Source of the DNA: Marchantia polymorpha subsp. ruderalis
Lineage: Eukaryota > Streptophyta > Marchantiopsida > Marchantiales > Marchantiaceae
Assembly: GCA_037833965.1 (NCBI GenBank)
Contig: AP031353.1
Location: forward strand, 16,494,501 to 16,558,500
Direction of reading: 5' to 3'
Length of the DNA stretch: 64,000 nucleotides
Position 1 is the first letter of the stretch. The number at the start of each line of letters is the position of its first letter. The translations under genes and the position numbers were made by a program. The notes below the pieces were generated by a model. That model was not told the DNA's origin. It did not search any database and saw nothing but the letters and a program-made list of their open reading frames with translations. Of this stretch, positions 1-19,602 are shown in pieces.

Positions 1-914
1 ATGAGGCATTAAAGGATTGTACTCACACAAAAAGGTGAGCCGAGCTAAGCTCGACCCCAGCAGCGAGAAGATCGAGAAAACGGATTCTGCAACAACTTGG
101 GAGGGTTTCATGCAGTAGCAAAGTTATATTTAAGGTGGGGCGAGTCCGACACTGGAGGCTCGTGAATGAAAGCAGTAACTGTGGATGCGCTCTTGTAAGT
201 TCTTTATGCATGGGATAATCTTGAATCTTGCACGTTGGCGAACCGCTTCTCCATTGGCCCACCTCGTGACAAAACATTTCTCTGCTAAGGGAGAGAGGGA
301 AGGAGAAGTATTGTCGTCTACCTTCCCTTCTCTTCTATTTCTGCTTCAGATCGAGCATTATAAAGTTGTACTGAGCTGATCTGAATGGCAATCCGGCTCC
401 GTATTATAGATGAGGACGCCGTACACTCTCAGCACCATAATTTCCCTGCCGTACGCTGAGGTTTTGATACAAGAGATTTCTGTAATTGGGCGTTAGATTT
501 GTTAGAGGCCTTAATCATAACTTACCAGGTGCCTTGAACCTTCTGCTTCTGCTATACGTTCGAGTCCACCACCATACATTCCACTGACGCACGCAGCAGC
601 AGCAGTAGCTGCAGGAGGGAGCAGGCCGCACTTCGGACATATCGCCGGAGTACGCGATGTTGAGTCACATAGTGCCTCCTTTTCCAAGCCATTGACAGAT
701 CTTCGAAGAAGGGGAGGAGCCGCGGAGAGGGCGAGTGGCAGCTGCAGTCGAGTTCAGCTGGGACTGCCACTGTAGGCGAGTAGAAGAAGGAGGGAAGTGC
801 GGGAGTGTGCGTAGAATGATGAGCAATCGATGAGAGTCAAGAGGCCGATCGATCGGAAGGATATATAGAGAAGGAGACACGAATCTGACGGGCGGGGAGA
901 AGTGTCAGACCAGA
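1..914. other. Unassigned upstream region
   Basis: No coding region could be recognised on either strand. Short open frames are present but low in complexity, and none resembles a known protein. From about 590 the plus strand becomes purine-rich, continuing into the GA tract. The right half is probably promoter and leader of the HVA22-like gene, judged by position only. Confidence 0.4.
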
Positions 915-955
915 GTGAGAGAGAGGGGGAGAAAGAGAGAGAGAGAGAGCGAGCC
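915..955 (+). repeat. GA-rich microsatellite in probable HVA22 leader
   Basis: A run of GAGA dinucleotides with interruptions, inside a wider purine-rich stretch to about 1100. Such tracts are common in plant 5' leaders and core promoters. The mirror pattern, CT-rich on the plus strand, occurs upstream of the ubiquitin hydrolase gene on the opposite strand. Confidence 0.7.
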
Positions 956-1480
956 AGCGAGGGGTCGGGACGAAGAAGAAGACTACGAGACATTGCAGGT
1001 CATTGAGGCGCGAGAGAGGCCAGGAGAGGGGAGAGGCTCAGGACTGAAAGCAGTACCAGCAAAAGCAGAAGACGGAGAAGAAGTCAGCGCAGCCAAAAGT
1101 GGAGGGAGCTCAACACTGTGAAATCAATTTGCAGCCCTCTCAAGCTCACCCACGAGGAACGCAACCAGAACTGAGGTAGTGCACATTGCGTTGAACACAC
1201 AACGACCAATCGATCCTTCGACCGTCGTCTCTCTCCACCCTGCCCACCATCTTCCTCTCCCTCTCGTCTTCCCTCCCTTTCTCTCTTTCTCCATCCCTCC
1301 TACCTGTGTTTCCACGAGCAGCAGGTTTCCGAAGCACTCCCCGACCGAACCTCGTGCAAACAGCGATGCACAGGCATTAGGGGTCGGCAGCCATCGCCCG
1401 GAAGAGCACATCATCCGAAAGAACAGAGCGGTGGGAGAGCTCGGAGCTGACTAGGATTTGAGGAGCTGAGGCGAGGCACG

Positions 1481-2182
1481 ATGGTGTCTGCGGGAGCGTC
1501 GTTGTGGAGTCTGCTGTTGCAGCTGTACTCGTGGTCGGGACCCGTACTGATGCTGGTGTATCCGCTGTATGAGTCCATACGGGCTATCGAGAGCCCGGGC
1601 AAGGAAGACGACGCGCAGTGGCTCACGTACTGGGTCATCTTTTACTCGTTTGTGGAGCTGGGATTCGACAGGCTGCTGTCGTGGATTCCGCTCTGGTACA
1701 TGGTGAAGCTCATTGCCGTCGCGTGGCTGGTGTTGCCTCCGTTCCGGGGCGCTGCCTACATCTACGACACTTACGTGAAGAAGTACGCGGGCACGTTCAC
1801 GGTGAAGATCGAGAGGAAATTGAATGCGGAGCAGCGGAGCATTATTGCGCAGATGAGCCCCGGGGCTCGCAACAATGTCGCGCACTTCATCAACGAGAAC
1901 GGGACAGATGCCTTCGACAGGATCGTTCGATCGGCTGTGCACGATTTCCATAAGGGGAAGTCGCCGAATGGAGAGTCGGGGCGACGATGGTTGAGCTCGG
2001 ATAGGTTCCTACGGTCTCCCGACTCGTCGCACGAGAAGGGAGAGAAGAAGCACCGATGGTTCAACCATATCCACCATTCCGACGAGTATCACTCGGAGCG
2101 CAAGCAAGGCGGCTGGTCGCCTGAATCCGACCACAAGCATCACAACTGGGGTTGGTCGCATCATTTCGATGGAGGTATGTGA
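1481..2182 (+). CDS. HVA22-like protein (TB2/DP1/HVA22 family)
   Basis: A 233-residue protein of the TB2/DP1/HVA22 (REEP-related) family: ER membrane-shaping proteins, in plants often induced by abscisic acid or stress. The family core is clear: a hydrophobic N-terminus (about 8-27), then YPLYESIRAIESP (27-39) and the acidic-aromatic DDAQWLTYW (43-51), followed by further hydrophobic segments to about 90 ending in YIYDTYVKKY. The C-terminal third is charged and rich in His, Ser and Trp, and looks disordered. The ATG at 1481 is chosen because the family homology begins a few residues after it and an in-frame stop lies nearby upstream. No intron interrupts the frame. Oddity: the last codons (GGAGGTATGTGA) contain a textbook splice donor, G|GTATGT, so the true C-terminus may lie on a further exon I could not identify. 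Family assignment is firm; the end is less so. Confidence 0.88.
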   Translation: MVSAGASLWSLLLQLYSWSGPVLMLVYPLYESIRAIESPGKEDDAQWLTYWVIFYSFVELGFDRLLSWIPLWYMVKLIAVAWLVLPPFRGAAYIYDTYVKKYAGTFTVKIERKLNAEQRSIIAQMSPGARNNVAHFINENGTDAFDRIVRSAVHDFHKGKSPNGESGRRWLSSDRFLRSPDSSHEKGEKKHRWFNHIHHSDEYHSERKQGGWSPESDHKHHNWGWSHHFDGGM

Positions 2183-4653
2183 GTTCGCGACTTGGCCACT
2201 AAATGTTCTGAACGCAAGATCTGCGCATTCTACGAGCGATGGCGATCAACGACGCGGTGTATAAACGTGCCTTCGGCAAGACGAGACGAGACGTGCAAAA
2301 TGGAATAGAGATGGAGTGAGTCTGCGCATACGAACGAACGAGCATACGCATTTTGGAAGGATTGTAAATGAAGTACCGGAAGAACATTAGTAGCCGAAGC
2401 GTATGGATCGAAGCTTACCGTGGCTGACGCATTTCGGGAGTACTGCGCACGGTATTATCTGATGAGTTTTAGCAAAGTTCTCACATGTTCTATCTGATGG
2501 GTAGTCCCATCCTTTTTGCTATATAACTTGGTCCTCCAGTTCCCACATGTAGAATGTTCTACTCTTTTTAAACTTTTTTCCCCGGCGAGTAAAGATCACA
2601 TGGGCTCGACTGTTTGGTCCCATAACCGGCTTGCAGAGGACTGCCTACGCACTCCTCTTCATTGTCTAAACCAAGCTTCAAACAAAACTCCGAGCTTCAA
2701 ACATTAAAAGTTACATCATCGTTTGTGCGGTTCAACTCGATCCACTTGCGAAGAACAGCTTCATGCTCATTAATTTCGTGTGTGCAGTGCATTGTAGTCA
2801 GTGACGTCCAAAGAGCCACCAGCAAATACTGTGTCAGTAGTGTGACGAATGTGAGTGAAACCTTCTTCGATACTTTGAGAAGTTGCTTTGTAATATAATT
2901 TTGAAGTAACAAATTACTTGGACTTGTTGTGCCTCAATGCACTCGCCTTAATGTCCTGATGTGCCTGTCTGGTTTCATGGATATTAGAACTGATCAAAAC
3001 AATTTGATGTAGATGTTTTTTCACGACCAATCTTGTCAAGCCAGGCGACGGAGCGAAATTATGGTTAAAATGTATCATGTAATTGTATGGATTGTAGTGT
3101 ATCGTCTTGGAATTTTATTTATTTCTAAAACTAAGGAACCTTTACAAATAATACATCGCAAAAATTGTTCTCTTTAACACTCATTTTGTGCATCAAGGTA
3201 GTTTTGAAACCCCAAATTTTAGATTCATCCTCCGCAGACTATGTAATAGTTTCGTTTCGAAACATATGTCCACCCACTACCTTCTACATCCATTGACGCT
3301 TGCAAGGCTACTTTACACGAGATAAGCACTGTGCAATAAGATGATAACCAATGTAATATCTGTTGTGCTCACTGTGAAGTAAACGATATTGCGCGGCGAT
3401 ATATGTTTACTTTGATATTTCTTTGTTTGCGCTGATGTGGGAGATAACGTGGGATCTTGGCTTAATGAGCAATGCTGTCATGTGTATACATCGACTGCGA
3501 ACATCAACTTTTCAGGACGAAGGTCGGATCTTGGGTAATTGGGCAATGCTGCTGTCATGAGTATACATCGACAGCGAACACCAACTTTTCAGGACGAAGG
3601 CAGAAAGAAACTTATTTTCTTGTGAGATCGAATAAGATGCTATGCAATGTGTTCAAGGCAAATACAACGAAATCAACCATGTACTAGTTTGGGTAGTTTT
3701 TCTAGTACAGATTTATCAGCCAGTGAAGAATAAATGCATCCAACTACTTGAAGAAGATCCTGACATACCTTTTAAGCCAGAGTTAGTCATAATTCCTAAT
3801 ACAAGTAATTCCGTGGAACATGTGATCATTCCCTAATAACAGATTAAAGTGTCCATACTCAAAACAAATTGAGCCTTTGCAATGAGGCTAGGAGAGTTCA
3901 GAAGTTGGGTACAGAAGGGGCTCAATTACGAACCCACATGCAAAAAAAAAGCCAGGAGAACTACATCTGTGCATGGGGTCAAAGGGACACTATCAAGCTG
4001 GCACAGGAAAGGGAATTGGTAAGGGCCTCATAACCAGGACACCAAATATTTCGTAGACACTCAACAAGCGCCCTGCTTGCCCTGCATGCAATGCAGCAGA
4101 GGGCAACAAGCTTGCCTGGCCTATTCCCACCTCTGATGGGTACAAGCTCAGCAATAATAGTGATCTCTATGGAGGTCCCTCCAGGGATTCTACTGAGAGC
4201 AAAGACCGCAAGTTCTGGAGATGACTGCAATGCACTAGGTCCGAGCCTGTGAAGCTGGCTATCGACCGTAATGGGGTCAAAGGCAGCAGACTGGCAGAAC
4301 AGGCCTCCCTATTACTAACGGCTATATTGCAACAAGAGACCCATGCTCAGTTCCATACGTTTCAGCGCGCAACGGTAGCGCAGAAGGGTAGATTCATCAC
4401 CATTAGAAAGAAGGGTGTAAATCCCTATACAACCAAGCACTACACCACAAGGCATGGGTACATGATATGCCATGCCGAGTAGCAAACTTGAATTCAGGCT
4501 AAATAACAAAAGGGCACCAAGCACCCAACTACCCAGGAAATTTCCCTTTCCAGACCTGCCTTATGCAGGTTAATCTGGGAACAGTGTGGCTTCTGAAAAA
4601 TCTAGGAGGTGTCTTCCAACAGAAATATTGGACCGTCTATTACATGCCCGTCC
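2183..4653. other. Intergenic region between convergent genes
   Basis: Lies between the 3' ends of the HVA22-like gene (+) and the ubiquitin hydrolase (-), so it should hold both 3' UTRs. No protein was recognised. Open frames of up to about 83 codons at 3979-4230 (-) and 77 codons at 4249-4482 (+) have no family signature. A short A run at about 3942 and a 74-bp duplication at 3452 are the only visible structure. Confidence 0.5.
3452..3600 (+). repeat. 74-bp tandem duplication
   Basis: Two adjacent copies begin GGATCTTGG at 3452 and 3526 and share CAATGCTG, a TATACATCGAC core and the tail CAACTTTTCAGGACGAAGG. They differ by a few substitutions and a short indel. Non-coding, in the intergenic region. 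Confidence 0.8.
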
Positions 4654-13790
<9,137 letters not shown>

Positions 13791-15040
13791 TGCAGCAGCC
13801 TAATTCAATTCTGCGTCTGCCTGGGCATGTGTCTGCTACAAGATCTCAAAACGGCGCGAATACGATGAGAGACAGGACAGAGGAGCGACACTGGAGAAAA
13901 ATAAAACCCCGACCGCGATGATGATTGTGATGATGATAAGATATAAACACACGACAGATACCGCGAGCGCCCGAGGCAAGCGGAAAAACTCTGCTTCCAC
14001 TTCGCTTCTCTATCTCTTCTCTAACCCCTTCCCCTCCCTCGCACGGACAACTGGGACTCCAAGCAAGCGACTCTCGATGGCTACTGATACGCCTCCCTTC
14101 CTTCCCGTCCTCCTCCTCCTCCTCTCCTCTTCCACCCTTGCTGGCCTCTTTCCCTCTCTCTCTCTCTCTCTCCCTCTCCCTCTCTCTGCCTCTCTCTCTC
14201 TCTCTCGCTCTCTCCCTCCCTGCCCTCTTCGGCCTTCTCCTGTTCCGAGAAAGAGATGCGATACACTGCGATACCACCAGCCAGGCCCCGACGCGACCCG
14301 ATGCACAACACAACAACAACAACAAGCAGCACAACAAGCAACCACACCACGCAGGCACAGGCAGGCAGGCAGGCAGGCAAGGCGGGGCGAGGCGAGGCGA
14401 AGCAAGCAGACAGGCAGGCCAGCACCTCCACACCAGATGGACCAGACCAAAAATCTCCCCCTCCCCTTCCTCCTGTGTTTCGCCCCCTTCCCTTCTTCTC
14501 CTCGACCTCCTCCTTTCTCTCCTCCTCCTCCTCTCCCCTTCCCTCCCCCTCCCCTTCCCTGTCCTTCGCTCCTCCCTCCCTCCCTCCCTGGCCAACACTA
14601 CTCGCTGCTACTCTCCTCTACTACTTCTCCCCCTCCCCTCGGCCCTCCTCCCACTTTCCCCGCTCTTCTCTCCTCTGCTGCTCTCGCTCTGCTCTCGCTA
14701 CTCGCTACTCGCTACTACCCGCTACGACCCACGCATCGACGACAACATCATCAGCGATGCACGCCAATCCACAGATAGAAAGAGGCGACGCACAATCGAG
14801 AGGGGACGCCATCATCATGCTCACTCTCTCTTCCCTTCCCCGCCCCCCTTTGTTTAATTTTCCTCTCCTCTCCATCTCCATCCCGCTCCTCCTCCTCTAT
14901 GGCTACGCTCCCCCACCCCCCACTCCCCTTCCCTCCTCTAAACCCAACCCCGACCGGACCGGACCTGACCTTACCCGACCCGACAAGACCCGACCCAACT
15001 CAACCCAACCCAACTCAACCGCGCCGATTACCTCGGCCTT
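13791..15040 (-). promoter_or_regulatory. Low-complexity leader and promoter region of UBP12-like gene
   Basis: Upstream of the hydrolase start on its own strand. The plus strand is strongly CT-rich (purine-rich on the sense strand), with CT dinucleotide runs at about 14150-14215, AGGC repeats at about 14360-14380, CCT/TCC runs at about 14490-14590 and CTCGCTA repeats near 14695. Long open frames on both strands here are artefacts of biased composition. The transcription start cannot be placed from sequence. The region is consistent with a long purine-rich 5' UTR plus core promoter. Confidence 0.5.
14941..15020 (+). repeat. Degenerate pentanucleotide repeat (ACCCG/ACCCA)
   Basis: About sixteen imperfect five-base units alternating CCGAC, CCCAA and related forms. 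It is not the plant telomere repeat, which is TTTAGGG/CCCTAAA. Probably a simple repeat in the promoter region of the hydrolase gene. Confidence 0.75.
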
Positions 15041-16060
15041 AATTGCCATTCTCTTCCGGCGGACGCTCGACAATTAGGCTCGCCTCGTCTCTAGTGCGCT
15101 TCCCTTTTCCTTCTTCTTTGCCCTTCCCCTCATCATTGGAAGGAAGCATTATGATCCTTTTATCCTTTGCTCGCGTCGACCCTTCTACCGTTTCTTCCCT
15201 TTCGCCCGCGACGCCATCCTTTCTCTTCGCTCGCGCGCCCTTCGCGTCCACAACGACATGCTCTCATGAATGTGTATCGATGTGATGATTTATTAGAGCG
15301 CACCGGGATGCTATGCTATGCTATGTTATGCTATGCATGCATGGTCACCATGATGCAACAACGCCCGCGGCCCGCCCTTCCGTCGTCTTGCCTTCTCTTT
15401 GACGCTCTCCAACACGGCCTTCCTTCGCGGCCGACGGAACTCGACGTCGGATTCCGATGCTGCTTCCTTCGTGCCTTCCTCCGGCCGGAGTGTACCTTTG
15501 ACTTGGCTGCCACCTTGCAACCTTGCCACCTCCCATCCCACTCTCTTGGGTAACCGCGCTTGATCCTCTCTCCGGTTTCTTCCACCTCGCTACCTCCGAT
15601 CTAACCTTCCTCGGCAACCGCGATTTGTTGGCTCTCCCCTTTCTACCGCTTCTGCCGCCGTCTTCATTTCTGCCCGCTCTTGGATTGACCGCGAACCCGG
15701 CGCTCCATCCTCTTCGCCTCCCCGCGGGGTCTCCCCACGGCAAAGCTCGGATAGAGCCTGGGAGGAAAAATTAAACTCCCAAAGTCAATCATTAGCGCGG
15801 ATATTTGTCGCTCCTCTACTATTTCTGTCCAGAACTTGCTCTCGACCTTCCCGATTGAAACTCCGGGCGCTCCTTTGCGCTGCACGTACTCCCCCACATT
15901 AACGCTTCCTCTCGAGCAGCTAGTGACTAACGGTCCGCCAATGCAAACTCGAAATTTCGAACTCTTTCGGCAGATGTTAGACAACTCGTTGCTCATTTGG
16001 AATTTCAAAATCGAACAAGAGCGCTGCAACGTTAAAGCAGTCCGCTCGGAGCTCTGAAAG
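15040..16060. other. GC-moderate region without recognised gene
   Basis: Base composition is higher in GC than the DNA to the right and resembles expressed sequence. Open frames up to 128-132 codons exist on both strands (for example 15167-15553 + and 15345-15743 -), but none shows a domain, codon pattern or splice-supported structure I recognise. It could be distal promoter, a non-coding transcript or an eroded transposon. Confidence 0.3.
15308..15338 (+). repeat. CTATG pentanucleotide microsatellite
   Basis: About six tandem CTATG units, one carrying a TTATG variant, ending in GCATGCATGG. Confidence 0.85.
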
Positions 16061-16883
16061 AAGAGGAAAGATGTCCTTGAGCCTTCGGTGAGAAACTATT
16101 TTAGGGGAAATGTGTTCGTGAAGATTCCTCGCCCGTGAGGAGGTCAGCTTTCAAACCTACGTTGTGGTTCCATCGTCTTGGGGCAGCGGTCTTTTGACCA
16201 ATTGAACGAGAAAGGTCGTCATCCATTTGACTCCGTCACACTGCCCTCTTCCGTAGGGATGGACGGAATCTTGAAAACTTCCGCCCCTTAGTTCATCTTA
16301 TTCTCTCATTAAGTTAGAACGTGAGAGCAGTTAAATAAAAATCAAAGCATGTTCTGTTCTGCGTATAATAACAGTTAAATCTGACTTCAAGGTATTGGAA
16401 ATCATCAAGAGATATGTCAATTAATTCAAGTTTTGAATCTTAAAGAGGGTGACAACAGTCATAGCCCGCTGTAACGTCATTTCTCCTCTTCAATTAAGTA
16501 TCACAATACAAAGAGACAAACGTGAACGGTGCCAAGGGTTTAAATATCTAGTATGAGAGAAGAGGGGTTAGACTATCTACGTTGAGGCCCATACATGAAT
16601 TGCCAACTAATGTAAGTGACCCAATATATTCCCATGTGGATTTGCGTTGATGGGTTTGTGACACCCACACCTTTTCTCATGAAGCTAACATGAGAAACAA
16701 GTTTGGAATCCATCTATGGCAATAAAACCAGTTCCCTTTGACATACTTCCGCCTACAGCCATCAAAATGACGAATTTTCGATTAAGAAATTATAAAGTCT
16801 TGTTTAGCGTTAAATGGAAGCACTATCCTTAGCAAAAAAGTAAGTTTCAATGGGTTATAATACCAAGTGCTTAAGATCATTCA

Positions 16884-16961
<78 letters not shown>

Positions 16962-18930
16962 TATTTATCTGTTTATCTCTCAGATAACGATATTAGATCG
17001 AATATTGTATCTCAGATTATGATATCGTAATTTATTCGTATACTGTAATATGTTAAAATGCAACTTGCAAAGTTGAATTATAATTCAAAGATATGTTTAA
17101 AATCTTCAAATCAAGCCATTATTGATCAAAATATCATATTCATACCAAGAATACAAATTTTTGGATAATATTGTTAAAAAATTATGAAATTTACTTAAAA
17201 TGATATTTTCTTATATAAAAAAAACACACTTAGTGGAACAGTACGTATCCCGGGCTGTTTCTTTGTCCGGTAATGCAGTTTAGCTTGTTTGAAGATAGTT
17301 CTCGCAAATTTTCTAAATCGAATATTGATCTCTTATGGAAGAGGAAATAAAAACAAAACATTCCTAATTTTCAAAAAATATGTAAAAAACATGTGATCCA
17401 TATGCTTAAAGTATTGGATCTACATACATTCACAATCGGAGTGATGTTTGTGTATATAAATGGTACATAGTTTTGTATCATTTATGAAAATTGAAAATGC
17501 AATCAGTATGTCATCAGAAGTAAGTTACCAATCAATATGTAAAACTTGACGCTTGTGTGCATATACACTGCATTCCAGCATCTGTGATTTTGCCGTCAAC
17601 TGAACTTTTTCACAGAGCTTTTAAATAAGAGATATTAATCAAGTGATGAAAATCAGAGATGTGCTCTCAAACTGAGTGCTAGTTATGCATGAGAGAGAAT
17701 AAAGTCAACCCCACATAGCACAGACTATTGAAAATGAACATAAATTAAAGGATTATGAGTATTAGCAGAAATCTAGGAGTCTCCGTTCTTATAGCATATG
17801 CTACTCAATTAAAAACCTCTTATTTCATGTATACAATCCGAGAGGTCTTCACAGGATGTGCAGTTATAGATCAGGTATTTTACTGGCCCATAACCTCCAA
17901 GACATTTACATATTTCTCGTAACATTTATAAAATTGTGAAATGGCACACAGTACTATCCATGCTCTTTATGTGAATGAAATTGCAGGTTTGAACAACATC
18001 TACATTCCAGGAAAATAATTTACTTCTCTCAGTTTTGTTGCATACTTATACGAGATTTATTTCATGTATTTGCTCATACAGTATTCTGTTGATGGACATG
18101 TTGAAATCAATCGAACAATTACTTTGATGAGGGAGGAATAAGTTTGTTGAGAGTTGCTCAATCCCCTACTATGTCTTTCTTGAAGTCCCAGAGTAGTCTT
18201 CCATAAACCCCATAAATTTCTCCAACAAACCTGTAATAAAGTCCTACATCTGTAGATGAACTACGGGTGCTCTCTGTGAAATAACAAAATGCAAAGGTGG
18301 AGAGTTGTGAGGGTTGAATATACCCAGTCAGACGATAGAAACTAATAATGAGCGTCATTTATGCATTGAAAGATGATCTCACAGTCACGGAAGAGTGCAA
18401 CGGGATACATGTTCTCCTAACTTAAATGTATCTATCCATAGGCTACGACGCGATTGTGCCTTCCGAATGTAACCAAAAAATTCCAGTAATAATAAGCCTT
18501 CACGTATAAAAAGCACCAACAGTTGAACTTCTTTCCATTCACAACAGAATTTATGGCTCTGGGGAAAACACAGTGTCAAGTTTTTGACTATAATAAATCG
18601 AAGAGAATGAAGTAGTGACTAGGGTGATACTTGTATGTCTCACTATACAAGCCTGAACAAAAGTTTATCAATCATATTCTGGAAAATCTACCCATATCCT
18701 TACAATGAGTCTATCAGGCAACTTGCGCTTGACTTTTGCTTCCATGAAATTGCTAAAACCCTTTTTGACATTTATCGCAGTTTTAGTTCGTGGGTTGACA
18801 AATCGTGATACAGATCAGGAGTATAAGAACTGTAAAATTCGATTGTTGGACCTCACACAGTTTGTTTGTGAAATATATCATGCAGTGTGACCGGCAACAC
18901 CTGAAGACGACTGGCTCCAACCAGTATATT
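16061..18930. other. AT-rich intergenic DNA
   Basis: No gene, repeat family or RNA recognised apart from the AT microsatellite at 16887. Both strands are closed by frequent stops. Confidence 0.5.
16887..16955. repeat. (AT)n microsatellite
   Basis: About 34 uninterrupted AT dinucleotides, self-complementary and likely to be length-polymorphic. Confidence 0.97.
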
Positions 18931-18936
18931 GAAGCT

Positions 18937-18944
18937 TTTCCCGC
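18937..18944 (+). promoter_or_regulatory. Possible E2F site upstream of TOUSLED-like gene
   Basis: TTTCCCGC matches the E2F consensus TTTSSCGC exactly, within the near-palindrome TTTTCCCGCGCAAAA. It lies about 660 bp before the first ATG of the kinase gene. TOUSLED-like kinases work in S phase, which fits, but a single eight-base match is weak evidence. Confidence 0.35.
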
Positions 18945-18964
18945 GCAAAAGCGGTCTGAGAAGG

Positions 18965-19004
18965 GAAACGGCCCTTTTCACATCTCTGAGAGGAGGGCCG
19001 TTTC
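18965..19004. repeat. Inverted repeat, 11-bp arms
   Basis: GAAACGGCCCT (18965-18975) and AGGGCCGTTTC (18994-19004) are perfect complements separated by 18 bases, about 20 bp after the E2F-like site in the kinase promoter region. It could be a paired factor site or the stem of a leader hairpin. Confidence 0.7.
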
Positions 19005-19602
19005 ATTGCTGTGATGTTTGTCAGTGCAAGTATTACGACAATGATTGGACCTCTGTCTTGATGTTTGCATCGATGTTTTCTGAACAGCAGCCTTGACATT
19101 GCACGTCGACGCTGGTATGTTCTGGAATTTTTTTGGAGCATTGACTTGGTGAGGGTGTACTTCTGCACACAGTTTTCGTGAAAGTGCAGGATGAGATTGC
19201 AAAGCAATTTGCCCCCAATTTTCCAAGCAAGTTATTCTCGCTTCTGGAAAACTTCCTGACACAGAATCGAAGGGTCATATGTGTACATAATTTCGAATGA
19301 AGTCATGTCGAGGCGTACGATTTGATTTCAAAGCTGTGCCAGTTGCCTCGTGTAGGCTGCTTAGAAATGACTTTCAAAGCGTAAGCACAACTTGGAGAAC
19401 ATCGACGTACAGGTTGCATGATTCCAAGATGTACAGAGGATTGATCCCCTCTGTCAAGTGGGCATGACTAGAGTATCGGGAGCATTGATAGTTGAGACCT
19501 TCGACGGAGATTACAGAGGCTCTGGAAGGCGGAACAACCACCTAGGGTACAAGGGCTAGAAATTCAAAAGACTAATGCGAATGTAACTGAAATTCAATTC
19601 TA

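Noticed and set aside
4249-4482. Small protein gene of 77 codons between the convergent genes
   Set aside because: No recognisable domain, no conservation evidence, and it lies where the hydrolase 3' region should be.
14941-15020. Telomere-like interstitial repeat
   Set aside because: Units are ACCCG/ACCCA-type pentamers, not CCCTAAA.
13846-15077. Long open frames (up to 286 codons) on both strands upstream of the UBP12-like gene, including one of 250 codons on its sense strand ending about 56 bp before its start
   Set aside because: They translate to runs of Arg/Glu/Gly or Pro/Ser/Leu because the DNA is nearly pure CT/GA repeats. Open frames in several phases at once are a composition effect.
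16887-16955. Origin or matrix-attachment site from the long AT run
   Set aside because: A simple AT microsatellite explains it; no other supporting signal.
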